Positions 5,540-12,963 of a stretch of 15,963 nt of DNA are shown one piece after another (position 1 is the first letter of the stretch; every line of letters starts with the position of its first letter). The notes under the pieces are model-generated. The model was given only the letters and a program-made list of their open reading frames with translations. It was not told the origin of the DNA and searched no databases. Position numbers and translations under genes: made by a program. The stretch is from an uncultured Flavobacteriales bacterium (GTDB lineage: Bacteria; Bacteroidota; Bacteroidia; Palsa-965), in NCBI GenBank assembly GCA_937974275.1, contig CALJIF010000092.1:1-15963 (forward strand), given 5' to 3'.

Positions 5540-6841
5540 TTAATTATCTTCTATCGTTGAATAGTTATGCTCGTTAAGCTTTTGGGATTTGTCAAAATAC
5601 TCTTCTGCAAGCTCTGCATTCCCCAGCCTGCGATGCACATGCCCTAAATAGAAATTAATTAATTCAGTACCGGGAAGTCGGTTTAACGCACCTTCAAAAT
5701 ACTCCAAGGCCTTATCTAAGTCGTTTAAGACTAGGTAATAGGCTCCAAGATTTCTCCATGCCAAGGGGTTGTCAGGGTTCATTTCGAACGTGTGAAATAA
5801 GTCAAATCCGGCGTCTTCTATATCTCCAAGCTGCAACTTGCAATAACCGCGGTTATTATATGGGTACTCCCAGTACGGATCAATTTCAATGGCTTTAGTA
5901 AATTCCACTATAGCTTCACTATATTTTTTTTGCTCCAAAAAAGTATAACCGATATTGTTAAACGCGGCAACATCTTTAGGGTTAATTTCAAGTAGTTGAT
6001 GACTGGCTGAAACTACATCATCATAACGCTTATGTTCAAAACCCATATTGATTTTAGCGCGCAGCTGATGTAACAAATCTGTCTTAGCAATTTGATCTTG
6101 GTTAAGTAATGTATGACCGGTATTCTGGAGATACTCTATATCCTGTTTGAACAAATCTCGAGTATTGGTATTCAGCACAGCTATGTATTTGCTAGTATCG
6201 TGTTTAGTAATATGGCAAATAGCGGCATTAACATAGCTCACAACTTGTGGCGGCAAGTATCCGGAACGGCTAATCCAATTAATGTCTTTTGTCTGCAATG
6301 AGTTGGCTGTAAATGCTCCAAATCCAAAGTACATAGTTGTCAAATCGGTCATGGGTTCCATATCCGGAGCTTTTACATTTAGGTAACCACCTCCTAAAAG
6401 TTTCACGTGCGCCAACTCATGGGCGAGAACGGCAACTAGAAGCTGTGGGTGCATAAGATTTGACTTGGCCAATTGTATTTTAAACCTTTTGACATCAGTT
6501 GTATAAATTGGGCTATAGAGCCCTGAAGGCTCATTAACGTTGGCGTGAGGAACCCAGGTACTCCATTGTTTTGAGCGAAAGTCATCAAAAAAATTAATTT
6601 CTATTTCGTTAGGATCTAGTTCCCAATAACCACATACTTGCTCAAAAAGGCTTTGAAATTGTTCAGGGTTGTTAAGATCAGTATAAGGGAAAATATCTGC
6701 AGTTGGTTCAATAAGCGGCCTTGATCGTAGTCGTTCCAAACCAAAAACTTCTATTAGCCACAGCAGGTTTTTTTCTACCCAATCCTGATCCTCCGGGGTA
6801 ACTGTTGGGTTAAACCTTTTCTTGTTAAATAATCCGAACAT
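5540..6841 (-). CDS. HELAH-motif (zincin-like) protein with C-terminal TPR repeats
   Basis: 433-aa protein with two parts. The N-terminal half carries H141-E-L-A-H145 in LVAVLAHELAHVKLLGGG, the zinc-binding HExxH signature of metallopeptidases. About 17 residues on come E162 and the TDLTTMYFGFGAF segment, a plausible site for a third metal ligand. The C-terminal half (about 265-425) has four or more tetratricopeptide repeats, for example AAFNNIGYTFLEQKKYSEAI, YPYNNRGYCKLQLGDIEDAG and AWRNLGAYYLVLNDLDKALE, which usually mediate protein contacts. There is no signal peptide, so it is probably cytoplasmic. I recall similar proteins with an 'HELAH...E..TDL' pattern scattered in accessory regions of bacteria, but know no established function. 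Peptidase activity is predicted only from the motif. It lies between the two direct-repeat copies. Confidence 0.75.
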   Translation of the reverse strand: MFGLFNKKRFNPTVTPEDQDWVEKNLLWLIEVFGLERLRSRPLIEPTADIFPYTDLNNPEQFQSLFEQVCGYWELDPNEIEINFFDDFRSKQWSTWVPHANVNEPSGLYSPIYTTDVKRFKIQLAKSNLMHPQLLVAVLAHELAHVKLLGGGYLNVKAPDMEPMTDLTTMYFGFGAFTANSLQTKDINWISRSGYLPPQVVSYVNAAICHITKHDTSKYIAVLNTNTRDLFKQDIEYLQNTGHTLLNQDQIAKTDLLHQLRAKINMGFEHKRYDDVVSASHQLLEINPKDVAAFNNIGYTFLEQKKYSEAIVEFTKAIEIDPYWEYPYNNRGYCKLQLGDIEDAGFDLFHTFEMNPDNPLAWRNLGAYYLVLNDLDKALEYFEGALNRLPGTELINFYLGHVHRRLGNAELAEEYFDKSQKLNEHNYSTIEDN

Positions 6842-6909
6842 GAAATGGTAGTTATATTATATTTCCTAAATATAGTTCACCGAGCTCCCTATTGCAAACT
6901 ATACATCGA

Positions 6910-6971
6910 GTGAAAGCTCCTCCTATTTAGTATTAGTTAAAACTAATAATTTCATTTTGTTTTTGATGTTG
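6910..6971. repeat. Direct repeat copy B (~62 bp)
   Basis: Second copy of the repeat at 4232-4292, same orientation. The stem TTAGTT (6933-6938) with AACTAA (6941-6946) is conserved. It lies 69 nt upstream of the start of the HELAH/TPR gene. A short frame on the plus strand (6876-6986) runs through it, reading FTELPIANYTSSESS and beyond. It may be another gene-end scrap, but it is too short to call. Confidence 0.75.
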
Positions 6972-7065
6972 ATCTGGCGTTTTTGATTCTATTAGGAACA
7001 ACGCCTCGTAAAAAGGCCATTTGTAAAGGGATTTTGATGGAGGTGATAATTTAGTCCATTACCAA

Positions 7066-7683
7066 CTAAAAACTACTGCCGTTTGCTTTTCGAAATGATT
7101 CAATGCCAACACCACTTATGTACACCTTCTCTCTATTGTGAATGTACCATTCAAAAAGTACACCTTGTTTATATACCATGAAGGTTGTAGTCTCGGCGTA
7201 CAGTACACCATTAATTACTACTCCATCTAGTAAACCATTTTTATAAGAACCTGAAAGGTGTGTAATGCCGTTGCTGTATTTTAATGTAAAAACACCATCT
7301 AGAATGCCATTATGAAAATTACAGGTATAATAATAGAAGTATTTTTTCTCCTTCCACTTACCAACATAAGTTCTATTATATCTGAATGTACCTTCACGCA
7401 ATGAGTCTTTATTAAATTGGCCGATAGCATAAATAAATCTATCCAAATTGCGTTTATAACTGTCCTTACGTTTTACCGTATACAAAACATAGGTTCCTTC
7501 CGGCAATTTGTCTTTAAAGTCGCGAGAAAGAAAGACTTGTCTATTGTAAAGAGTAATATTTCTGGAATCAACGGTATATAGTGTATCATCAGAAAAAACT
7601 TTAATTATTTTTTCTGCACCCTTGACAGATGTTAAACTCATTAACAAGATTACCAATGCCGCAAGTTTAATAGTAGCTTTCAT
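7066..7683 (-). CDS. Secreted MORN-like repeat protein
   Basis: 205-aa exported protein. Residues 1-22 form a signal peptide (MKATIKLAALVILLMSLTSV, then KG) without a lipobox cysteine, so the mature protein is likely periplasmic or released. Tyrosine- and glycine-rich units of MORN/YwqK type run from about residue 100 to 165. Examples are YVGKWKEKKYFYYYTCNFH, then GILDGVFTLKYSNGITHLSG and YKNGLLDGVVINGVLY. The first part (ITLYNRQVFLSRDFKDKLPE) is not recognised. The ATG at 7683 fits the signal peptide. It is the last gene of the AT-rich island and shares its repeat style with the lipoprotein at 4867-5460, without close sequence similarity. Function unknown. Confidence 0.6.
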   Translation of the reverse strand: MKATIKLAALVILLMSLTSVKGAEKIIKVFSDDTLYTVDSRNITLYNRQVFLSRDFKDKLPEGTYVLYTVKRKDSYKRNLDRFIYAIGQFNKDSLREGTFRYNRTYVGKWKEKKYFYYYTCNFHNGILDGVFTLKYSNGITHLSGSYKNGLLDGVVINGVLYAETTTFMVYKQGVLFEWYIHNREKVYISGVGIESFRKANGSSF

Positions 7684-7795
7684 ATCATTTATTGGCTAGA
7701 GTATAATTTATTAATGCTATTTTGAAGGGCAAATTTCTACCAAACACCACCAAAGAAATATACAACAAATCAAAATCCCGTACCAAACACACCCC

Positions 7796-10447
7796 TCAAA
7801 AATCATCCTCCTCGTCGTCCTTCTTGCCTGAGCCTTTGTCAATAGAAAATTTACCTTCTTCCTCGTTTTTCTTGCGGTCCTTGCGGTTTTCTTTGGGCGT
7901 TTGTTGACCGGTAACGGTGCTGTCTTTTTTGAACCAACCGAATTCCTCATTCAGAATTACTTTCATATTCTGCTTCTCGGTTTTTACATCATCTTTAATC
8001 TGTTGAATGGCTCCTTTCGTGTCGTACTTGATGTCCGGATTATCAACCGGCCCTTTCATCGTTAAGAATAAGCGCGTGCGATGACCGCCGTCGTTTTCTT
8101 CTACGCCAAATTCAGAATTTTCCTTTTTCGCGGCTTTGGCTTTTTTCCATTTCAATTCGTCCAGGTCAATTGTAAAGTGATAGTCAACGACATTGTCAAA
8201 ATTATGCGTACCGCCCATGCTGATGTTGATCGCACTCGACAAAATATCCATCTTCGGTATTGTAATTATGCGATTTCGAATCTCAATTTGATTTTTTAAA
8301 GTTTTGAATTTAATATCTCGCAAATCGTCGAGCTTAATAAACTTTGCCAAGGAGTACAAAGGAGAAAAATCGGTTAACTGTCCTTGATCAATTGTTACAT
8401 CCATAAACGCGTACAGCTTGTCTTCATTCATGTTGAGCGTGTTGCTCCAGACCGTTACGAATTCAATATCGGACGTAATTTTTCCTTTGATGTTTTTATC
8501 TACAATGGCTTCTTCTCCCGGAGTCTGTCCGAAATTTTCCATCTGATAAAACATCTGACTCATATCAACACGACTAAGTTTTGCATTACCCGTAATCAGC
8601 AACGAATCGTTCCTGCCGCTCCGAATATGCAAAGCGCCCATTACCGCTCCGCCCATGGTGGTAAATTGCGTTTCTTCTGCAGCCAGTTGTTGTTCGTTCA
8701 TGGTAACGGTTGACGTTAGGGAAGTCGCTTTAAAGCGTCGGAACTGAATGTCGCGCACTGCGGTGTTTAACACCACGCGTACACGTTCGGGCAAATGAAA
8801 TTTGTATTCCGAATTTTGTGCTTTCGCCGATTTTTGAGGATCATCAGCCAGCAATTCATCCAGGTTAATTTTACGCGAAGCGTGATCGGCTTCAATTACC
8901 AATTCTTCTTCTTTAGTGAACAGATAGCCTAATAAATTGCGCACGTTGCCGTTGAGTACAAAATCGCTTTGCCCGTAGCGCCCGCTGAATTCCTGCACTG
9001 CGACATTGTTTCCGTCAAAATCCATTTTACCGTTTACACTATCGGCGTGCAACGTTCCGTCTTTAAACTTTACCGCAACTTGCTTCAGTTCCATTTTTCC
9101 GGAACTTTTAAATGCGCGTAAATCATTTGCAGTAAGAGATCCGGAGTGTCCCGGTTTTCCGTTAAAATTAAGATTGACGGTTGCTGCACCGGTCATGCTT
9201 TCAACGGTATCGATGGCCAAAAAATTTTGCAATTCGGATAATTGAAGATTGCCGGTAATTTGTGCCTCGTACACCGGATTGTCAAAGGGAGCCATGGAGA
9301 AATTGCCGGAGAACGAACTTTGTTCCGTGTTGGCTTGAAATGATGTTAATCGTAAACCGTCTTTACCTTTTAAATTGCTGAATTTACCTGCAAGCTGCAC
9401 GTTGCGTAGTGTAACACCGGAAGATTTACGTGTGATGGTTGCTCCTTTACGAATTCCGAAATCGGCTTTTACGTCAGGTGATAAGGAATCGTTGTACGCG
9501 CCGTTGATATCGGCAACGAAATAGAAATCGCCTTCGCTTTCATAATCTTTAATTTCTTCTTGCTGTGAAGATGGCAGTAACGAAAGGGCAGAAGTAATAT
9601 CTACATCTTCTCCCTCGGCTTTTAATGCAAGTAAAAGTTTGTTGGGTTGATCATTGACGGTTCCGGATAATTTTAATTTCAAGGCACCAACTTTCAAATC
9701 GCCGGATGTAATGCTGTACGTGCCGCTTTCTGTATTGCAATCGGCCTCCAGTTGCAGATGTCCTTTCTTTCCTGCGAAGAGTGCTGTTTTGTCGAGTTTT
9801 ATTTCATGTGCGATAAAATCTGCTTCGGTACTGAAATTAAATTGTTGTTCCGTGAAGTTGCCGCCAAATAATACGTCCGTGAAATACACGTGGTACTTGG
9901 TTTTGCTGCGCGCATCTTTAAATTGAAAATCAACATTGCGCAAGCTGATTTCTTCCAGACTGAACGCTACATTGGAATTGCTCGTGTCGTTACCGGCAGG
10001 TTTCAGAAAATGAAAGTTGTCACGACCTTTTTTGTCAATCCACATGGCGACGGTACCATCGCTTAACGAGATGTGCGAAATGGAATAGTTGCCTTTAAAA
10101 ATATCGGTAGCGCTAAACTCTAAAGCAATTTTTTCGGCGCTGAAAAGTGTATCGCGATTTTTAATGTTGATAGCATCCAGAGCCGCAACATCGTTAAACT
10201 CTACAGATACCCGTGGGAAGCTGCGGATGAAGGTAACGTCAATGTTTTGTGGTTCGATGTACAGGGTGGTATTCAAGCGGGCGTTCACTTCTTCAATAAC
10301 GTACGCTTTGATTTTGTCTTCGTACAAGAAGATAAGTCCAACCAAAACCAGCAGTAGAAACACAAAACTTCCGCTGAGCCACAAGAACAGCTTGAACAGC
10401 CTTTTGTACCAGGGTTTTTTTGCGGGCGTTATTGGCTGAACTTCCAT
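7796..10447 (-). CDS. AsmA-family envelope protein
   Basis: 883-aa inner-membrane-anchored periplasmic protein of the AsmA/TamB/YhdP type. Relatives in Gram-negative bacteria form long beta-rich bridges implicated in moving phospholipid to the outer membrane. The N-terminus is basic, followed by one membrane helix at about residues 23-42 (GSFVFLLLVLVGLIFLY). Then comes the AsmA N-terminal pattern IKAYVIEEVNARLNTTLYIE and RSFPRVSVEFNDV. The long middle is beta-rich, and AsmA-like C-terminal features include INISMGGTHNFDNVVDYHF. The protein ends in a highly charged tail (KENRKDRKKNEEEGK). The start is set at the ATG 10447-10445. The frame extends upstream to a GTG at 10474, but that codon lies inside the terminator hairpin of the preceding gene. 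It is followed on the same strand by the AT-rich island, 112 nt away. Confidence 0.85.
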   Translation of the reverse strand: MEVQPITPAKKPWYKRLFKLFLWLSGSFVFLLLVLVGLIFLYEDKIKAYVIEEVNARLNTTLYIEPQNIDVTFIRSFPRVSVEFNDVAALDAINIKNRDTLFSAEKIALEFSATDIFKGNYSISHISLSDGTVAMWIDKKGRDNFHFLKPAGNDTSNSNVAFSLEEISLRNVDFQFKDARSKTKYHVYFTDVLFGGNFTEQQFNFSTEADFIAHEIKLDKTALFAGKKGHLQLEADCNTESGTYSITSGDLKVGALKLKLSGTVNDQPNKLLLALKAEGEDVDITSALSLLPSSQQEEIKDYESEGDFYFVADINGAYNDSLSPDVKADFGIRKGATITRKSSGVTLRNVQLAGKFSNLKGKDGLRLTSFQANTEQSSFSGNFSMAPFDNPVYEAQITGNLQLSELQNFLAIDTVESMTGAATVNLNFNGKPGHSGSLTANDLRAFKSSGKMELKQVAVKFKDGTLHADSVNGKMDFDGNNVAVQEFSGRYGQSDFVLNGNVRNLLGYLFTKEEELVIEADHASRKINLDELLADDPQKSAKAQNSEYKFHLPERVRVVLNTAVRDIQFRRFKATSLTSTVTMNEQQLAAEETQFTTMGGAVMGALHIRSGRNDSLLITGNAKLSRVDMSQMFYQMENFGQTPGEEAIVDKNIKGKITSDIEFVTVWSNTLNMNEDKLYAFMDVTIDQGQLTDFSPLYSLAKFIKLDDLRDIKFKTLKNQIEIRNRIITIPKMDILSSAINISMGGTHNFDNVVDYHFTIDLDELKWKKAKAAKKENSEFGVEENDGGHRTRLFLTMKGPVDNPDIKYDTKGAIQQIKDDVKTEKQNMKVILNEEFGWFKKDSTVTGQQTPKENRKDRKKNEEEGKFSIDKGSGKKDDEEDDF

Positions 10448-10457
10448 GATTAACGGT

Positions 10458-10485
10458 AAAAATAAAACGGGCACAGGGCCCGTTT
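10458..10485 (-). terminator. Intrinsic terminator after the pseudouridine synthase gene
   Basis: On the minus strand, a perfect 8-bp stem, AAACGGGC (10485-10478) and GCCCGTTT (10472-10465), encloses a 5-nt loop and is followed by TATTTTT. It lies 47 nt beyond the stop codon at 10533 and ends 10 nt before the AsmA start codon, so the AsmA gene needs its own promoter or readthrough. Confidence 0.8.
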
Positions 10486-10532
10486 CGTATGTCTATGAAC
10501 GAAGTATTCATAGCAAAATGTTAATATGTAGC

Positions 10533-12383
10533 TTATTTCGCCTTCTTGCGCACGCCTTTTGCCTTCTGCTTCTTGTCGCCACCAACCTGCATTTTCAACA
10601 TGCCGATTTCTTGCGTACTTAAGAAACGCCATTTGCCGCGAGCCAGGTTCTTTTTCGTCAAACCTGCATACAGCACACGATCCAGCGTTACCACATTGTA
10701 ACCCAGATGTTCAAATAAACGACGCACAATACGGTTGCGACCCGAATGTAATACCACGCCTACCTGCTTTCTATCGGTGCCTTCGCCCACGTAGTTAATT
10801 TCATCCACCTTAATTGGTCCGTCTTCCAGCGTAACACCTTCAGAAATCGCCTCAAAGTCTTCTGCTTTCAGGTTTTTATCTAACGTAACGTGATAGATTT
10901 TGCGAACACCGTATTTGGGATGCATCAGACGTTCGCTCAAATCGCCGTCGTTGGTTAACAACAACAGCCCAACGGTTTGTCTGTCGAGTCGCCCAACAGG
11001 ATAAATGCGCTCTTTGCAGGCATCTTTTACCAATTCCATTACCGTTCTGCGTTCCTGCGGATCGTCGGTGGTGGTGATATAATCTTTTGGCTTATTGAGC
11101 AACACATAAACAAAGCTTTCGCGACGTAACAACTGATCACCGTAATGAACAGTATCGCCCGGAGTAACCTTTGTGCCCAATTCGGTTACAAATTTTCCGT
11201 TCACTTTTACGGCACCCGCAGCAATTAACTCGTCCGCTTCGCGACGGGAACACAATCCGGTATTGGCAATAAAACGATTGAGGCGAATAGCACCATTATC
11301 GTTGGCATCGCCTTTGTACGATACTTTCTTATTGCGGCTTTGTTTGCTCACAAATTCCTGAGCATCTTCCTGTCCGTCAAATTCTACCCAACCGTCTTCT
11401 TGTCCGTCCTCGTCTTTGCTGAACTTCGATTCGCTGAAACGACGCTTTGGTCCTCCGGCATTACGATCGGAATAACTTTTCTTAAATCCTCCGCGATCAT
11501 CACCGTATGATTTCTTCTTGAAACCGCCACGCTCGCTGCTGTCCCCGAATGATTTCTTCTTGAAACCGCCGCGTTCGCTGCTATCTCCGTACGAGCGACT
11601 CTTGCGTTCACCGCTGTCATCCCCGTATGATTTCTTTTTGAACCCACCACGTTCGCTGCTGTCGCCGTACGAGCGACTCTTGCGTTCGCCGCCGTCATCA
11701 CCGTATGATTTCTTCTTGAAACCGCCGCGGTCTTTGCTGTCGCCGTACGAACGACTTTTGCGTTCGCCACGATCATCATCGCCGTAAGATTTTTTCTTGA
11801 AGCCACCACGTTCGCTGCTATCTCCGTACGAGCGACTCTTGCGTTCACCGCTGTCATCCCCGTATGATTTCTTTTTGAAACCGCCGCGTTCGCTGCTATC
11901 ACCGTATGAACGACTCTTGCGTTCGCCACGATCGTCGTCACCGTATGATTTTTTCTTGAAACCACCACGTTCGCTGCTGTCGCCGTAAGAGCGACTCTTG
12001 CGTTCACCGCGATCATCATCGCCGTATGATTTCTTCTTGAAACCGCCGCGGTCTTTGCTGTCGCCGTACGAACGACTCTTGCGTTCACCGCCATCATCAC
12101 CGTATGATTTCTTTTTGAAACCACCACGTTCGCTGCTATCTCCGTATGAAGGACTCTTGCGTTCGCCGCCGTCATCGCCAAAAGATTTCTTCTTGTAGCT
12201 GCCGCGTTCTCCGCGATCGTCAAACGATTTACGTTTTTTCTCGAAACCATCTTTGTCGCGAGCCGGACGATCAGAACCGAAACTTGATTTTTTTGATCCG
12301 TACGAGGACTTAGAACCGCCTCGCTTTGAATCGGATGGGCTTGAAGAACGTTTGCCGCCCTTCCTGCCGGAGTATGTACTCAT
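10533..12383 (-). CDS. rluB: RluB/RsuA-family rRNA pseudouridine synthase with tandem-repeat N-terminal extension
   Basis: Converts a uridine in rRNA to pseudouridine; cytoplasmic. The 616-aa protein has a catalytic region of ordinary size behind a very long extension. Residues 366-412 are an S4 RNA-binding domain (IRLNRFIANTGLCSRREADE). The synthase domain follows, with the catalytic aspartate D467 in YPVGRLDRQTVGLLLLTNDG and the family segments VVLHSGRNRIVRRLFEHLGY and KKNLARGKWRFLS. Residues 58-300 are about eight tandem units of 25-27 aa built on SYGDSSERGGFKKKSYGDD and GERKSR, rich in Lys, Arg, Gly, Ser and Asp; they are probably disordered and RNA-binding. The last ~20 residues are Lys-rich. 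It follows yraN by 45 nt. RluB is the closest match, but the exact rRNA target is inferred. Confidence 0.92.
   Translation of the reverse strand: MSTYSGRKGGKRSSSPSDSKRGGSKSSYGSKKSSFGSDRPARDKDGFEKKRKSFDDRGERGSYKKKSFGDDGGERKSPSYGDSSERGGFKKKSYGDDGGERKSRSYGDSKDRGGFKKKSYGDDDRGERKSRSYGDSSERGGFKKKSYGDDDRGERKSRSYGDSSERGGFKKKSYGDDSGERKSRSYGDSSERGGFKKKSYGDDDRGERKSRSYGDSKDRGGFKKKSYGDDGGERKSRSYGDSSERGGFKKKSYGDDSGERKSRSYGDSSERGGFKKKSFGDSSERGGFKKKSYGDDRGGFKKSYSDRNAGGPKRRFSESKFSKDEDGQEDGWVEFDGQEDAQEFVSKQSRNKKVSYKGDANDNGAIRLNRFIANTGLCSRREADELIAAGAVKVNGKFVTELGTKVTPGDTVHYGDQLLRRESFVYVLLNKPKDYITTTDDPQERRTVMELVKDACKERIYPVGRLDRQTVGLLLLTNDGDLSERLMHPKYGVRKIYHVTLDKNLKAEDFEAISEGVTLEDGPIKVDEINYVGEGTDRKQVGVVLHSGRNRIVRRLFEHLGYNVVTLDRVLYAGLTKKNLARGKWRFLSTQEIGMLKMQVGGDKKQKAKGVRKKAK
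11484..12212 (-). repeat. Coding tandem repeat, ~75-81 bp units
   Basis: Inside the pseudouridine synthase gene, about eight units of 75 or 81 nt repeat with high DNA-level similarity. Length differences come from one or two extra codons at the D/S/G-R/G junction. The same words (such as TTGAAACCGCCGCG and CGACTCTTGCGTTC on the plus strand) recur with only silent or conservative changes. This points to expansion by slippage or unequal recombination. Confidence 0.9.
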
Positions 12384-12399
12384 GTTATAATAATTTCCG

Positions 12400-12407
12400 C
12401 AAAGGTA
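12400..12407 (-). promoter_or_regulatory. -7 box upstream of the pseudouridine synthase gene
   Basis: On the minus strand TACCTTTG matches the Bacteroidota TAnnTTTG box exactly, 16 nt before the ATG at 12383. The -33 position 19 nt upstream reads GATG, a poor match to TTTG. The gene may therefore have its own promoter as well as readthrough from yraN. Confidence 0.45.
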
Positions 12408-12428
12408 CGTAATAAAAGCCCCGAACCA

Positions 12429-12794
12429 TCAGTGTTCTATCGGACTGAACGCATTAACGATATGATGAACACTGTATTTTCCGTTTTTTGCCAAAATGCC
12501 GATGACATCAAACCTGCACTCTGCTTCAATTTCCTGTTGTTCGATGTAGTAGTTGGCCGCCCTAACCAAAAGTTTCTGTTTGCTCCGGGTAACAAACGAT
12601 TCCGGGTCTCCAAATTCGTCGCTGTGCCGCAATTTAACCTCTACAAACACCAATTCTCCTTGATGTCGCGCGACAATGTCTATTTCCAGATGATGCAGGT
12701 GCCAATTGTTCTGAACGATTTCGTATCCGGCTTTCCGCAAATGAGCAATTGCTAATTCTTCCCCGATTTTACCTTCTTCCCGCGTATTCAGCAT
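12429..12794 (-). CDS. yraN: UPF0102 (YraN) family endonuclease-like protein
   Basis: Small protein of the UPF0102 family, related in fold to Holliday-junction resolvases and restriction-type nucleases; its cellular role is not settled. From the ATG at 12794 it is 121 aa, the usual family length. The opening REEGKIGEELAIAHLRKAGY is the family's 'G..GE..A...L...GY' signature. The nuclease-type residues are E37 and D39 in LEIDIVARHQGELVFVEVKLR, with E52 and K54 in the EVK motif. The C-terminus RFDVIGIL is also typical. The frame extends back to a TTG at 12818, but the ATG start matches the family. It is first in a minus-strand pair with the pseudouridine synthase gene (45 nt downstream) and divergent from dxs. 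Confidence 0.9.
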   Translation of the reverse strand: MLNTREEGKIGEELAIAHLRKAGYEIVQNNWHLHHLEIDIVARHQGELVFVEVKLRHSDEFGDPESFVTRSKQKLLVRAANYYIEQQEIEAECRFDVIGILAKNGKYSVHHIVNAFSPIEH

Positions 12795-12943
12795 GTTATC
12801 TGTGTTAATGAGCACCAAATATCCCTCGCGACAACGGTTTTGGAAAGTGATGTAAATAACTTCCTGCTTGTTAACATCATTTGGCTAGTGGTAAATACCA
12901 AGCTAAAACACAATTCGTTAGCCCTGTTCGAACATATTTTGCG

Positions 12944-12951
12944 TAATTTTG
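12944..12951 (+). promoter_or_regulatory. -7 box upstream of dxs
   Basis: TAATTTTG matches TAnnTTTG exactly and lies 12 nt before the ATG at 12964. No TTTG is present at the -33 distance. If used, transcription would start around 12958, leaving a leader of about 6 nt. This also argues against the TTG at 12949, which overlaps the box, as start codon. Confidence 0.5.
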
Positions 12952-12963
12952 TTTCCTACTGTG

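Noticed and set aside
6949..7054. Plus-strand frame ending GTTPRKKAICKGILMEVII as a third gene scrap
   Set aside because: It is short, has no start codon, and part of it lies in the direct repeat; its composition is not convincing enough to list as a remnant.
7717..7950. 77-aa minus-strand frame ending in a hydrophobic stretch
   Set aside because: It overlaps the 3' end of the AsmA gene in another frame, its composition follows the Lys/Asp-rich tail of that gene, and it has no family resemblance.
11518..12198. Several open frames on the plus strand with repeated KPPRSLLSPYERLLRSP-like peptides, and a long alternative minus frame (11384-12250) over the same region
   Set aside because: They are translations of the tandem-repeat DNA in other frames. 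The repeat lacks stops in several frames, and only the frame leading into the S4 and synthase domains makes sense.
11484..12212. Regularly spaced direct repeats that could suggest a CRISPR array
   Set aside because: The units are contiguous 75-81-bp tandem repeats in a coding frame, with no unique spacers and no cas genes.
12949..12963. TTG or GTG as start codon of dxs
   Set aside because: The TTG at 12949 lies in the TAATTTTG promoter box; the ATG at 12964 gives a normal N-terminus.
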